A DNA stretch of 64,000 bases, from assembly GCA_003385635.1 (NCBI GenBank), contig QQUY01000003.1, forward strand, positions 186,001 to 250,000, written 5' to 3'. Positions 26,918-35,911 of this stretch are shown here, piece by piece. Under the pieces are notes generated by a model. It had not been told where the DNA came from, ran no database searches, and worked only from the letters and a program-made list of their open reading frames with translations. Position 1 is the first letter of the stretch; the number at the start of each line of letters is the position of its first letter. A program made the position numbers and the translations under genes. Source of the DNA: Acidobacteriota bacterium (GTDB lineage Bacteria; Acidobacteriota; Blastocatellia; Pyrinomonadales; Pyrinomonadaceae).

Positions 26918-27499
26918 ATGAAACGAACCACGAAGGGACACGAAGCTGCACGAAGGGGGAAACGCGTCGCGATCTTCGCAACCGCAATCCTGCTCGTCCT
27001 TCTGTCAATCCAATCGGCGAACGCCCAGAAGCTTAGACTGGAGATAGGCGAGAAACTCCCGGAGAGTTACCTGAAGAAACAGAAAAAGAACCACCTATTG
27101 GCGATCCATCCTTCGCACTATAGTCCGTTTTTTGAAACGAAGATAGACGGCGTGGTTTACGCTATCGCTTTTGACAAAGAGACCAAAGAGATCTGGTACA
27201 TTCAAACCAGTGACGAACAGTTCGTCACGAAGGACGGGTTCAGAGTCGATAAAGAGATTGAAATTAAGGGTAGTGCGATTTTGATCTATCCATACTGGGA
27301 CGTTTATGGCCCAAGAACCAAAGACGGATGGTGGCCCGTAGTTGGACACATCGTCGGACCTAGCAAGGACTTCTTTACCAACTGGAAACCGGACGAAAAG
27401 CGAACGGTGGCGATCGATGCTTTCGTAAAGTCAAGGTACCTTCGGCCTTATCGGGATGATGGGAAGACAGGAGACGGAAACGGTTCTTCCGCTCCGTAG
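26918..27499 (+). CDS. Exported protein, unknown function; stop codon provided by a REP element
   Basis: The 193-residue protein has a signal peptide (RVAIFATAILLVLLSIQSANA) preceded by an unusual basic stretch encoded by a CACGAAGG-type repeat. The body has YDxxxKEIWYIQTSDEQFVT and YWDVYGPRTKDGWWPVVG segments and no known domain. The last codons GCT CCG TAG are part of the REP palindrome GCTCCGTAGGAGC, so the C-terminus (about ten residues) probably arose from repeat invasion. The ribosome site is weak. Confidence 0.55.
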   Translation: MKRTTKGHEAARRGKRVAIFATAILLVLLSIQSANAQKLRLEIGEKLPESYLKKQKKNHLLAIHPSHYSPFFETKIDGVVYAIAFDKETKEIWYIQTSDEQFVTKDGFRVDKEIEIKGSAILIYPYWDVYGPRTKDGWWPVVGHIVGPSKDFFTNWKPDEKRTVAIDAFVKSRYLRPYRDDGKTGDGNGSSAP

Positions 27500-27660
27500 G
27501 AGCACAATGTCTGTAGAATCGGTCGCCTAACAACATAGCGTCTCCGTTAGGAGGCGAATCGTAGTCGCGCAAATTGGGCTCCTGACGGAGCCCGGTGTTT
27601 TTTTTGGGGAATTCGTTGCTACAGACATTTGGCTCCTACTGGAGCCGGGAAATCCGCTGC
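27491..27660. repeat. REP-like array A, upstream of RAYT copy 1
   Basis: It begins with GCTCCGTAGGAGC-ACAATGTCTGTAG and ends with CTACAGACATTTGGCTCC TACTGGAGCC, which are inverted versions of the same unit. Between them lies the palindrome GGGCTCCTGACGGAGCCC. The rest of 27661-27758 shows no gene. Confidence 0.85.
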
Positions 27661-27758
27661 AAACATCTTGTTTTCAACGCTGCGTTACAACGGTCCATTA
27701 TCAACAATCTGTTGATCTCCCCAGACCCGTTCCTTGACAGCAAAGCTACAATGATTTG

Positions 27759-27798
27759 GTCAGCGCCTACCTCACACCCACATTGCGCTGACAAGGAG
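27759..27798 (+). promoter_or_regulatory. Leader hairpin abutting the ribosome site of RAYT copy 1
   Basis: GTCAGCGC (27759-27766) pairs with GCGCTGAC (27785-27792), and AAGGAG (27793-27798) follows immediately. RAYT copy 2 has a similar structure at the same place. In IS200, a hairpin near the ribosome site limits translation; the same may hold here. Confidence 0.55.
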
Positions 27799-27808
27799 AC
27801 CTCACAAA

Positions 27809-28267
27809 ATGCCAAACACTTACTCCCAGATCTATATCCACGTTGTCTTTGCAGTGAAAGGAAGAAGAAACCTAGTCGACAAGAGCTGGCGTGAAGAACT
27901 CTACAAGTACATCACCGGAACCGTTCAAAACAAACGAAACAAGATGATCTCTATTGGCGGGATTGAAGACCACATTCACATGCTGATAGGTCTAAACCCC
28001 TCTCAGGTATTATCGGATCTTGTCAGAGACGTTAAAGTTAGTTCGACTCTTTTCATAAATAAGAACCGATTCGTAATGCGCGGATTTCAGTGGCAGGAAG
28101 GGTATGGAGCTTTCACGATCTCCAGAGAGGACATTCCAGCAGTCGCTCATTACATCGAGAATCAGGAGAGACACCACAAGCGACAGTCATTCGAAGACGA
28201 GTACAAAGACATCCTCGATGAAAACGGAATAGAATACGAAGAGAGGTTTCTCTTTGAGTGGTTGTAA
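27809..28267 (+). CDS. REP-associated tyrosine transposase (IS200-like Y1), copy 1
   Basis: The 152-residue protein is an IS200-family Y1 transposase relative. It has the HUH metal motif in EDHIHMLIG (about 51-59) and a candidate catalytic Tyr in AHYIENQERHHK (about 115). It lies between two arrays of REP-like palindromes and has no accessory gene, which is the layout of RAYTs that process REP sequences rather than autonomous IS. It is about 90% identical to the copy at 35195. Confidence 0.9.
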   Translation: MPNTYSQIYIHVVFAVKGRRNLVDKSWREELYKYITGTVQNKRNKMISIGGIEDHIHMLIGLNPSQVLSDLVRDVKVSSTLFINKNRFVMRGFQWQEGYGAFTISREDIPAVAHYIENQERHHKRQSFEDEYKDILDENGIEYEERFLFEWL

Positions 28268-28311
28268 CAAGATCCCTTTTAAGAGACGCACATTTATGGG
28301 GGCCTATTCTT

Positions 28312-28580
28312 TCCGCTCCGTAGGAGCACGATGTCTGTAGAATCGGCCGCCTGAAATTACGGCGGCCCCAATAGGGGCCGAATCACGATCGCGTTAATTG
28401 GGCTCCTAGCGGAGCCCGATGTCATTTTTGGGATCGCGGTGCTACAGACATTTGGCTCCTAACGGAGCCGGGAAAAACGCTTTGATCTACAAACATTTGG
28501 CTCCTAGCGGAGCGGAAGAATGCACTTTAATTTACAGACATTTGACTCCTAGCGGAGCCGGCAAAAGCAGTCGGGGTTGC
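28312..28580. repeat. REP-like array B, downstream of RAYT copy 1
   Basis: It starts with GCTCCGTAGGAGC-ACGATGTCTGTAG, includes palindromes GGCGGCCCCAATAGGGGCCG-type and GGGCTCCTAGCGGAGCCC, and ends with three tandem 45-bp units beginning at 28442, 28487 and 28532, each of CTACAGACATTTGGCTCCTA plus a palindrome arm. Apart from this, 28268-28640 has no gene. Confidence 0.85.
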
Positions 28581-28640
28581 GATAGGGAGAATCCGGTTAA
28601 TGAAGGTTTGTGAAACAAGCTGAAGCTTGTTGAACTCTCC

Positions 28641-29186
28641 TCAGTCCTCAGGCCTCGTCACTTCCGCTGGCTCAAACGGCTTCCCGTACAGTTCCTGATA
28701 GATCCAGCCGAGAAAACGAACTTCCGCAGTACACAGCGATTCTATCCAGCAGCTTGAGAGATAGAACTGCTTCTGGTCGTGCGAAGGCAGTTTCTCTGCT
28801 TCTTCAACGTGCGAGCGGTCCTGCGCAAGCTTGAAGTCCTTCGCAATATCCTCGTTCAGCTGTTTTGCTTCCCCCAGTGCCTGAAGGACGTCCGTCATCC
28901 ATTGCCGGAGCTTCTCTTCAGAATCATTTGCCGTGATTGCCTGTGAGACGCCGACCGCAAACCTGGATTCGGCATTATCAAAAGGGTAAGACTGCACACC
29001 GCGTTCTTCATCCGCTTTCTGCTTCCACTGAAAGAGCTCTTCGACGTGAGGATGGCGCACGATTGCGACCTTCTGATCGTAATTCAGGAACCATTCAAGC
29101 AGATCGGCCAGCGAGACCGGATCGATCGCACCCTCGGAATCTGTCTTCAATTCGGGAGGTTCAAATTCTGACTTAGTTTCGGGCAT
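28641..29186 (-). CDS. Helical hypothetical protein
   Basis: The 181-residue protein is charged, helical and without signal peptide or membrane span. No family is recognised. Its start is 13 bases after the asparaginase stop, so it is the last gene of the M14-recN-asparaginase series. The stop codon lies within a GACTGAG-type heptamer tract (28637-28652), giving the C-terminus RPED, like other genes whose ends touch such arrays. Confidence 0.6.
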   Translation of the reverse strand: MPETKSEFEPPELKTDSEGAIDPVSLADLLEWFLNYDQKVAIVRHPHVEELFQWKQKADEERGVQSYPFDNAESRFAVGVSQAITANDSEEKLRQWMTDVLQALGEAKQLNEDIAKDFKLAQDRSHVEEAEKLPSHDQKQFYLSSCWIESLCTAEVRFLGWIYQELYGKPFEPAEVTRPED

Positions 29187-29199
29187 TTCTTCTATTGTT

Positions 29200-30225
29200 T
29201 CACAGCTTAAGCCCTTCTAGCACGGGCTCTACCTTTCCAACCACCGAATCGTTCCTGTCCTTGAGCGCCATCGGCGAGAACTCACCGATCGCTTCCTCGG
29301 CTTCTTCTGTCATTAACCCAAGTTTCCGTAGAAGTTCGACAGCAACCGCGGGTCGGGCCCGGTCGTCATTTCCGTCCTCGATCTTCAAAGCGATCGCGAT
29401 CGATCCGCCTTGGGTCTCCGGGATTCCGGCAAGCCAGACGCCCTCCGCTCCCACTTTGCACACGATCCTGCCGGGAAGCGCTCTCATCACCTTCGTATCA
29501 AGACGATAGCTACCACCAACGTACTCAGGATGTTTCATCGCCGCTCCCACTATTTTGTTAGCGGCTGTCGCGACTGCTTCTCCAAACGAATCGGGGGGAT
29601 CGATGAGGTTTGCGTAGGCATAGGCGAGCGACGAGAGGGGAAGCGCGAAGTTGGGCGCCGAACATCCGTCAATGCCCATCGCAATCTCACTCTCGGGTAC
29701 TCCGGAGAAGAGCGAAATGGTCTTCTTGATCTCTTTCTGTACGGGACTTGAAGGATCGAGATATTTAGAAGTGTCGGCGCCGATATGACTTGCGTGAGCA
29801 AGCATCGCCGCGTGCTTGCCGGAGCAGTTGTTGTGAATTCTGCGGGGCTTCTTACCCGCCCTGATCAGATCTGCGGCGCTTTCTTCGTGAAAAGGCGGAT
29901 GCGGCCCGCAGCCGAGATCTTCCTCGCGCAGTCCCGCTTTACGCAGCATCGAGCCAGCGGCTTCGACGTGAAACGGTTCTCCCGAATGAGAGGCGCAGGC
30001 AAGCGCGATCTCTTCATCGGTGAATCCAAGATCATCCGCAGCACCGCTCGCCAAAAAAGGGATCGCCTGAAATGCCTTGATGGATGAACGTGAGAAAGTG
30101 ACCGTCGAAGGATCTCCGAGTGCCGCGATCGGATCGCCGTTTCTCAAAACGACGATATGGCCTCGATGGACCGACTCTGTCGTTTCCCCTCGGATCGCGC
30201 GCGCAATGATCGGGCTGATGTTCAT
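29200..30225 (-). CDS. L-asparaginase II family (Asparaginase_II, Rhizobium-type)
   Basis: The 341-residue protein belongs to the asparaginase family of Rhizobium etli AnsA, distinct from the E. coli type. Visible motifs are TFSRSSIKAFQAIPFL near 44-59, CASHSGEPFH near 78-87, NNCSGKHAAML near 132-142, and GIDGCSAPNFALPL near 184-197. Ser, Lys and Cys residues in these motifs form the catalytic/metal site in the family. It probably hydrolyses L-asparagine to aspartate and ammonia in the cytoplasm. It follows recN by 21 bases. Confidence 0.88.
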   Translation of the reverse strand: MNISPIIARAIRGETTESVHRGHIVVLRNGDPIAALGDPSTVTFSRSSIKAFQAIPFLASGAADDLGFTDEEIALACASHSGEPFHVEAAGSMLRKAGLREEDLGCGPHPPFHEESAADLIRAGKKPRRIHNNCSGKHAAMLAHASHIGADTSKYLDPSSPVQKEIKKTISLFSGVPESEIAMGIDGCSAPNFALPLSSLAYAYANLIDPPDSFGEAVATAANKIVGAAMKHPEYVGGSYRLDTKVMRALPGRIVCKVGAEGVWLAGIPETQGGSIAIALKIEDGNDDRARPAVAVELLRKLGLMTEEAEEAIGEFSPMALKDRNDSVVGKVEPVLEGLKL

Positions 30226-30246
30226 CGTTAGGCGGCCGCACGCAGA

Positions 30247-31953
30247 TCATCGCGCGGCTTTGAGCATTTCCTTTGCGTGTTCCCGGGCCGTGTTCGATAC
30301 CTTCTCTCCCGCCAGCATGCGCGCGATCTCAGCTACTTGTTCGGCTTCATCCAGCTTTGTGATGGAAACCCTGGTTTGCTTGCCGTCCGTGCTTTTTTCG
30401 ACGATGAAGTGCAGATCTGCAAGCGATGCGACCTGCGGCTGATGTGTTACGCATAGAACCTGCTGCCGCGATGAGAGCTCCTTCAGTTTCAAACCGACCG
30501 CCTCGGCGACCCTGCCGCCTATACCCGCATCGATCTCGTCAAAGACAGCTGCCTTTGAGCTTTCCTGAAGCCTGGCCGCGGTCTTCAGTATCAGCATCAG
30601 CCGTGATGCCTCGCCGCCGGAAGCGACTTTCGCAAGCGGCTTTGGAGACTCACCGGGGTTCGCGGAGAACAGGAACTCGATCCGGTCAAAACCGGTCCTG
30701 GAGATCGATCGATCATCAACGTGGTTCTCCAGCTCACCTTTGTCCGGGCATTCGATCGACACGACGAACCGGGCCTTTTCGAGCGCGACGCCTGCCAGAT
30801 CTTTCTCGACGGTCGCTTCAAATTCTCGCGCGAACGCCTCACGTTTCTCGTGCAGGTCGCGTGCGGAATCGAGATACAGATCGCGAAGTACCGAGGCCTT
30901 CCGGCGAAGTTCCTGCTCACGTTCTTCAGCAGTCTCGATATTCGCAAGCCGTTTTTCGGCCTCCTCCAGATGCGCCAAAACGGTCTCGATCGAGCCGCCG
31001 TACTTGCGCTTCAGGTTGCCAAGTTCCGCAAGCCTGTCTTCGATCTCTTCCAGCCTGTCAGGCGAGAACTCCAGCGAACCCGCGAAGTCCCGGACAGTGT
31101 AAGCCAGATCCTCGAGAACGGCGTGTGCTGATTCGAGGCTTTCTTCATATTCTGCAAATCGCAAATCGAATTCTGCGAGTTTCCGGATGCGGTCGCGTAC
31201 GCGCTCGACATTACCAACGACTGATCCTTCGCTCTCGTAAAGCAGACTGTGCGCCTCGTCAGACAATTCCGAAAGCTTGCCTACATTGTTCAAACGTTTC
31301 TTTTCTTCTTCAAGCTCGTCGTCCTCGCCCTCAGCGGGCTTTGCGCGATTGATCTCGTCCGCCTGGAATCGAAGAATGTCGAGAAGCTGAAGTTTTTCGG
31401 CTTCATCGCTTTTCAGTTCGCTGAGCTCCGAAAGGACTTCTGCAAGCGATGCGTATCTTTCAGCCGTCTCATTGCGTTCCGATTCCAGCCCGGCCGCTGA
31501 ATCGAGGATCTCCAGATGGTTTCCAGGGGAGAAAAGCGTTGTCTGTTCGCCCTGCCCGTGAATGTCCGCGAGGTAGACTCCAAGCTTCTTTAGGAATCCC
31601 TGGGTGACGAGCTGATCGTTTACAAAGACGCGGTTTCGGCCCGACGCCGAAAGTTCTCTTCGTACAAGAAGCTCGATGCTTTCGCCGTCAACAAACTCGA
31701 TCCCGCCTTCTTCAAGCTGGTCTGCGAGCGCCTGCGATCGCCCGATCTCGAAAATGCCTTCGATCCGCGCGCGCGCTTCGCCCTCTTTTATGAGTTCTGA
31801 ATAGACCCGTTCACCGGTAAGAGCTGAAAGCGAGTCGACTATGATGGATTTGCCGGATCCCGTTTCACCTGTGAGGAGATTCAGTCCACTGCCGAACTCG
31901 ACAGAAAGGTCGTCGATCAGCGCGAAGTTCCTGATCTTCAGCAAGGTGAGCAT
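30247..31953 (-). CDS. recN: DNA repair protein RecN
   Basis: The 568-residue SMC-like ATPase has Walker A GETGSGKS (about 30-37), a long coiled coil (about 150-370), the ABC signature SGGEASRLMLILKT (about 440-453), and Walker B AVFDEIDAGIGG. RecN helps hold broken ends and sister chromatids together during recombinational repair. It lies between the M14 peptidase and asparaginase genes, with spacings of 48 and 21 bases suggesting one transcript. Confidence 0.93.
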   Translation of the reverse strand: MLTLLKIRNFALIDDLSVEFGSGLNLLTGETGSGKSIIVDSLSALTGERVYSELIKEGEARARIEGIFEIGRSQALADQLEEGGIEFVDGESIELLVRRELSASGRNRVFVNDQLVTQGFLKKLGVYLADIHGQGEQTTLFSPGNHLEILDSAAGLESERNETAERYASLAEVLSELSELKSDEAEKLQLLDILRFQADEINRAKPAEGEDDELEEEKKRLNNVGKLSELSDEAHSLLYESEGSVVGNVERVRDRIRKLAEFDLRFAEYEESLESAHAVLEDLAYTVRDFAGSLEFSPDRLEEIEDRLAELGNLKRKYGGSIETVLAHLEEAEKRLANIETAEEREQELRRKASVLRDLYLDSARDLHEKREAFAREFEATVEKDLAGVALEKARFVVSIECPDKGELENHVDDRSISRTGFDRIEFLFSANPGESPKPLAKVASGGEASRLMLILKTAARLQESSKAAVFDEIDAGIGGRVAEAVGLKLKELSSRQQVLCVTHQPQVASLADLHFIVEKSTDGKQTRVSITKLDEAEQVAEIARMLAGEKVSNTAREHAKEMLKAAR

Positions 31954-32001
31954 AGGAAATTCGATTGTAAGGCGAGAGCGGGAAAAGTAAAACTGCGCTG
32001 G

Positions 32002-33309
32002 CTATTCTAGCGGTTTGACCCATTTACCGAACAGGTAAATGCCGTCAGGTTCGGCTTCCTTCTCGAATTCTTCCGAGTCGAAATCGATCACCCGCGACTT
32101 CTTGTAGAACAAGAAAGATGCAAGGACGCCGCGGCGCATCACACCTTCTTTAGGGACGACGTAATAAGGGCTTGCATCGAACTCCTCGAGACCCTTTTGC
32201 CGGGAAAGGTCGCCGATGCTCCGGACATATACCGGAGGAATAAACTGGGCCCTACGCCTCTCGCGGTTGATGCCGATATCTGACAATACAGAAGCTTGTT
32301 CCGACTTTCCGGGAATCACTATCTCTGCGTTGCGGATTATCAGGTTGTAGATCATTCCCGAGCTGTTTGACGGAAGGGATTCATACAGTTCCATCCCGGC
32401 TTTTTCTGCGGAACCGTCGACAATCGCCTGAAGCGCAGACAGGAAAGCAATAAAGTTCAGTTTTATCAGAAATGACTCGTCCTTCCCGTGTAGACCGCCG
32501 GTCTCTATTAGAATGACAGGGGATCCCCAGGCCGAGATGTTGTCCCCAAAGGCGAGGCCATTGTATGCGTCGCTGTAGCGGCCTATGTTTCCGGGAATGA
32601 ACCTCGCAAGCGCCTCCGCCATCACCGAACAGATCCGTTTGTTCCGCTCGAATCCGGGATATGTAGAGCCGTCCGCCCTGCCGTTTACCGCGAGGAGCGA
32701 GATCGTCGCCTGATTATGCGAGCTTCCCACAGTCGTAAGTTCCTGCTGGTTGTGAAGGTTGAATCCGACATCGGGGTAGAAATCATCAACAAGTTTCTTC
32801 AGGATCTGGCCCTCCGGCGTCTTCAGATCTCTAGCGTCGCGGTTGATATCGATCCACTGCAGGTTCCGCCGCTGAAAGACCTCCGCGCCATCGGGATTCA
32901 GCATCGGCACCGCACGGATGGTCAGTCGGTTGTGCATCTCGCCTACCCAAGCGATCTTGTCCTTGTTCTTTTCGAGAAACGCGAACATATCGATCAGCGC
33001 GGGTGTCGCCGTTGGCTCGTCACCGTGCATTTGCGACCACATGAACACCTTGAACGGTCCTTTTCCCCACTCAACCTGATATATCTCCCGGCCCCCGTAA
33101 GAAAGCCCGGCCAGCCCAACCTTGAGGCCCATTCCATTCAATTTCTCAAGGTAACCCTTCAGGTCGGCGTGGCGGACGTCCGACGCGGGCTTGTCGGAAA
33201 CGTGGTTGTCGTCCCATGCCTGGGCGAACTCTTCGGGAGTCTGGGCAAAGGTCATCGTATTAGACACAGCTGTCACAAGGAGGAGGAATGAAATAAGAGC
33301 TGACCGCAT
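32002..33309 (-). CDS. Exported M14-family zinc carboxypeptidase
   Basis: The 435-residue protein has a signal peptide (residues 1-22, ending TMTFAQ) and an M14 catalytic domain. Zinc ligands are visible in SQMHGDEPT (HxxE, about 93-96) and GFNLHNQ (about 182). The catalytic Glu is likely in VILIETGG (about 270). The RAVPMLNPDGAEVFQRRN segment is typical. It would trim C-terminal residues of peptides in the periplasm or outside. It heads the recN series. Confidence 0.88.
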   Translation of the reverse strand: MRSALISFLLLVTAVSNTMTFAQTPEEFAQAWDDNHVSDKPASDVRHADLKGYLEKLNGMGLKVGLAGLSYGGREIYQVEWGKGPFKVFMWSQMHGDEPTATPALIDMFAFLEKNKDKIAWVGEMHNRLTIRAVPMLNPDGAEVFQRRNLQWIDINRDARDLKTPEGQILKKLVDDFYPDVGFNLHNQQELTTVGSSHNQATISLLAVNGRADGSTYPGFERNKRICSVMAEALARFIPGNIGRYSDAYNGLAFGDNISAWGSPVILIETGGLHGKDESFLIKLNFIAFLSALQAIVDGSAEKAGMELYESLPSNSSGMIYNLIIRNAEIVIPGKSEQASVLSDIGINRERRRAQFIPPVYVRSIGDLSRQKGLEEFDASPYYVVPKEGVMRRGVLASFLFYKKSRVIDFDSEEFEKEAEPDGIYLFGKWVKPLE

Positions 33310-33411
33310 GGAATTAAGATAGTTGGAATGGTTCCGATTTTCAATTCAGGATCAGCCAAAACCGCAGTATTTTGAATGCCTTACGTCAGATAGCCCGGTT
33401 CAGCAAAACGC

Positions 33412-34056
33412 CTAGTCTTCAGGGGGGCCGAACCTGTAAACGACAAATCCCGTTGCCCGAGCCGGCCTGCCGTGAACCGAGGGCTTGTTAAAGACCGTCG
33501 CAAGGGCCGCGCGCTCCGCTTCTTCATAGAGCAGCTCATTTCCCGATCTCGCTTTCGCATTGAGAACGGTCCCGTCCTCATCGATAAGGACCTCGACCTG
33601 GACCAGACCTTTGGCGCCTTTCGACTTCGCCTCGATCGTATGCACCGGTTTTACAAGCTCGTCTATTTCCGCGTTCAGAAACGTATATTTGTCGCCGATC
33701 ACGAATCCGTCGTATGCCTCAGGTTCCGGTTTCGGTGTCGCTCTGGGCCGTGGAGCGACACCCTTGGTCGTTCGTTTTCTGGCAGATGATGACTTTGCTT
33801 TTGAATCCTTGTCGCTTGCCGAATTCTTTGATCCTGAGCCGGCCTTTGGAGACGCAGCCTTCGAATCGCCGCTACCGAGACCGCCTTTGCCGCCGACGGT
33901 CTCTTCCTCGTCGATAGCGACAATAGCCCCCATCTGGCCAGATACGGTCCAGGGGATCGTTGCCAGGATCATCGACGTGACGACGGTGAGGAAGAGTGTG
34001 GATCGGCTTATGAATTTCAGTGTTCTGCCTTGCTGTCCTGTTGATCTCATCATTTG
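33412..34056 (-). CDS. TonB-like C-terminal domain protein with signal segment
   Basis: The 214-residue protein has an N-terminal hydrophobic segment (about 16-37), a Lys/Ser/Pro-rich spacer (about 45-115), and a TonB C-terminal domain (VQVEVLIDEDGTVLNAKARSGN...ATVFNKPSVHGRP). TonB proteins couple proton force to outer-membrane transport, but Acidobacteriota have many TonB_C proteins with other roles. The start is set at an ATG pair (34056/34053) behind GAGG; a GTG 51 bases upstream lacks a site. Confidence 0.8.
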   Translation of the reverse strand, partial: QMMRSTGQQGRTLKFISRSTLFLTVVTSMILATIPWTVSGQMGAIVAIDEEETVGGKGGLGSGDSKAASPKAGSGSKNSASDKDSKAKSSSARKRTTKGVAPRPRATPKPEPEAYDGFVIGDKYTFLNAEIDELVKPVHTIEAKSKGAKGLVQVEVLIDEDGTVLNAKARSGNELLYEEAERAALATVFNKPSVHGRPARATGFVVYRFGPPED

Positions 34057-34141
34057 TTGTACCTCGACCTTGTCGAATTGGCCCTTTCTGATCAAGGGGA
34101 TTCCCACGAATAGAAAACGTCTATGATATACCCTAATAACG

Positions 34142-34753
34142 ATGGGATTTTACGAGAACCGAATTTTACCGCATTTGATCAATTGTGCTTGCGGCTTCGA
34201 GTCGATGGAAAAGCAGCGAGCCAAAGTTGTGCCGGCAGCTGAGGGAAGGGTGCTGGAGATCGGAATGGGGTCGGGCCACAACCTGAAGCATTACGACAGC
34301 TCAAAGGTGGAGTTCGTATGGGGGCTTGAGCCGTCCGAGGGCATGCGCCGAAAGGCACGAAAGAACGTTGAGCAATCGCGGGTTGAGGTCAGATGGCTGG
34401 ACCTGCCCGGCGAGGAAGTTCCGCTTGAGGACAATGACGCCGACACGGTTGTCCTTACTTTCACGTTGTGCTCGGTTTTTGACTGGCTTCAGGCTCTTCA
34501 GCAGATGCGCCGTGTGCTCAAACCCGGCGGCAGGCTCTTATTCTGCGAACATGGCGAGGCTCCCGATGCCGATGTGCGGGAGTGGCAGGAACGGATCAAT
34601 CCCTTGTGGAAAAGGGTCGCAGGGGGCTGCAATCTGAATCGCAAGATCCCAAGCTGCATAGAAGCGGGCGGATTCAAGATTCGGGAGTTGGAATCTGATT
34701 ACATGGACGGCCCGCGATTCGCTTCTTACGAATACTGGGGAATGGCGGACTGA
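34142..34753 (+). CDS. SAM-dependent methyltransferase (METTL7-like)
   Basis: The 203-residue class I methyltransferase has the SAM-binding loop LEIGMGSGHNLKHY (about 38-51), a motif-IV region DADTVVLTFTLCSV (about 100-113), and LKPGGRLLFCEHGE (about 128-141). The late motif PLWKRVAGGCNLNR is typical of METTL7-like and related small-thiol/lipid methyltransferases. The substrate is unknown. The downstream tail 34754-34857 contains a CTCTGTG-type degenerate repeat. Confidence 0.85.
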   Translation: MGFYENRILPHLINCACGFESMEKQRAKVVPAAEGRVLEIGMGSGHNLKHYDSSKVEFVWGLEPSEGMRRKARKNVEQSRVEVRWLDLPGEEVPLEDNDADTVVLTFTLCSVFDWLQALQQMRRVLKPGGRLLFCEHGEAPDADVREWQERINPLWKRVAGGCNLNRKIPSCIEAGGFKIRELESDYMDGPRFASYEYWGMAD

Positions 34754-34779
34754 GCCTTGGGGATTTCTTTGTGCTTCTC

Positions 34780-35085
34780 TGTGCCCTTTGTGGTTATCTC
34801 TTACACGTTGCGCTCTCAACACGATAGATTTAACCACGGAGGTCACAGAGAACGGAGAGCTTCTTCTGCTCCGTTAGGAGCACAATGTCTATAAATGGAA
34901 GGCAATTCTCCCGCTCCGTTAGGAGCACAATGTCTGTAGAAGCAGCCATTCTAACGATTACGCGGCTCCGCTAGGAGCCGAATCACCCGCGCCCCTGTTG
35001 GGCTCCTAACGGAGCCCAGGTCGGTTTTGGTATTGCGTTTCTACAGACATTTGGCTCCGACGGAGCCGGGAAATGCGATCTGATT
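34780..35085. repeat. REP-like array C with inverted CACAGAG repeats
   Basis: CTTTGTGCTTCTCTGTGCC (from about 34768) faces AACCACGGAGGTCACAGAG (34831-34850) in inverted orientation. The REP units then follow: GCTCCGTTAGGAGC-ACAATGTCT twice (about 34869 and 34914), palindrome GGGCTCCTAACGGAGCCC near 35000, and CTACAGACATTTGGCTCC near 35041. The rest of 34754-35194 holds no gene. Confidence 0.8.
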
Positions 35086-35142
35086 GAAATGCATTCTCCT
35101 CTAACTGCCCCAATTTCTTGACACTAAAGCTACAATAGACTC

Positions 35143-35183
35143 GGCTTGCGCCTTCCTCACACCCACTGAGCGCTGCCAAGGAG
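35143..35183 (+). promoter_or_regulatory. Leader hairpin abutting the ribosome site of RAYT copy 2
   Basis: GGC-TT-GCGC (35143-35151) can pair with GCGC-T-GCC (35170-35177), directly followed by AAGGAG (35178-35183). The sequence differs from that of copy 1 but the fold is kept, suggesting it is functional. Confidence 0.5.
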
Positions 35184-35194
35184 AACCTCACATA

Positions 35195-35653
35195 ATGCCC
35201 AACACCTACTCCCAGATCTATATCCACATCGTCTTTGCCGTCAAAGGAAGGAAGAATTTAATTGACCGCAACTGGCGTGAAGAATTGTACAAGTACATCA
35301 CGGGAACTGTTCAGAATAAGCGAAACAAGATGATAGCGATCGGAGGGATCGAGGACCATGTACACATGCTAATCGGACTGAATCCATCACAGGTAATATC
35401 GGACCTTGTGCGCGATGTTAAGGTGAGTTCGACCCTCTTCGTAAACAAGAAGCGATTCGTTATGCTTGGCTTTCAGTGGCAGGAAGGGTATGGAGCGTTC
35501 ACGATTTCCAGAGAAGACATTCCGGTGGTCGCTCACTACATCGAGAATCAAGAGAGACACCACAAGCGACAGTCATTCGAGGACGAGTACAAGGATATCC
35601 TCGATGAAAATGGAATCAAATTCGAAGAGAGGTTCCTTTTTGAGTGGTTGTAA
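35195..35653 (+). CDS. REP-associated tyrosine transposase (IS200-like Y1), copy 2
   Basis: The 152-residue protein differs from the copy at 27809 by about 14 mostly conservative residues. The HUH motif is EDHVHMLIG and the Tyr motif AHYIENQERHHK is unchanged. It too lies between two REP-like arrays. Its conservation as an intact gene argues that it is active or under selection. Confidence 0.9.
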   Translation: MPNTYSQIYIHIVFAVKGRKNLIDRNWREELYKYITGTVQNKRNKMIAIGGIEDHVHMLIGLNPSQVISDLVRDVKVSSTLFVNKKRFVMLGFQWQEGYGAFTISREDIPVVAHYIENQERHHKRQSFEDEYKDILDENGIKFEERFLFEWL

Positions 35654-35698
35654 CAAGACCCCCTCTAAATAGACGCGCAGTTGTGAATTACCAGTTCT

Positions 35699-35872
35699 CC
35701 TGGCTCCGTTAGGAGCACAATGTCTGTAGAATCGGACCCCCACAATATCGCGGCTCCGTCAGGAGCCGAATAATCGTCGCGTGAATTGGGCTCCTAACGG
35801 ACCAAAGTCCGTTTTGGAATTGTTTTACTACAGACATTTGGCTCCTACGGAGCCGGCAAATGCGTTTCAATA
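35699..35872. repeat. REP-like array D, downstream of RAYT copy 2
   Basis: GGCTCCGTTAGGAGC-ACAATGTCTGTAG starts the array; palindromes GCGGCTCCGTCAGGAGCC and GGGCTCCTAACGGACC follow, then CTACAGACATTTGGCTCCTA near 35829. It has the same order and polarity as the other arrays. Confidence 0.85.
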
Positions 35873-35911
35873 AACAGACTCCTGGCTTCTACGATTAAAA
35901 AAAAAACGCCA

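Noticed and set aside
27721..27752. TTGACA...TACAAT promoter before RAYT copy 1
   Set aside because: The spacing between the two boxes is only seven bases, too short for a sigma70 promoter, although the block is conserved before both copies.
28442..28580. CRISPR reading of the three 45-bp units
   Set aside because: Units are contiguous REP-palindrome repeats with no unique spacers and lie beside a RAYT.
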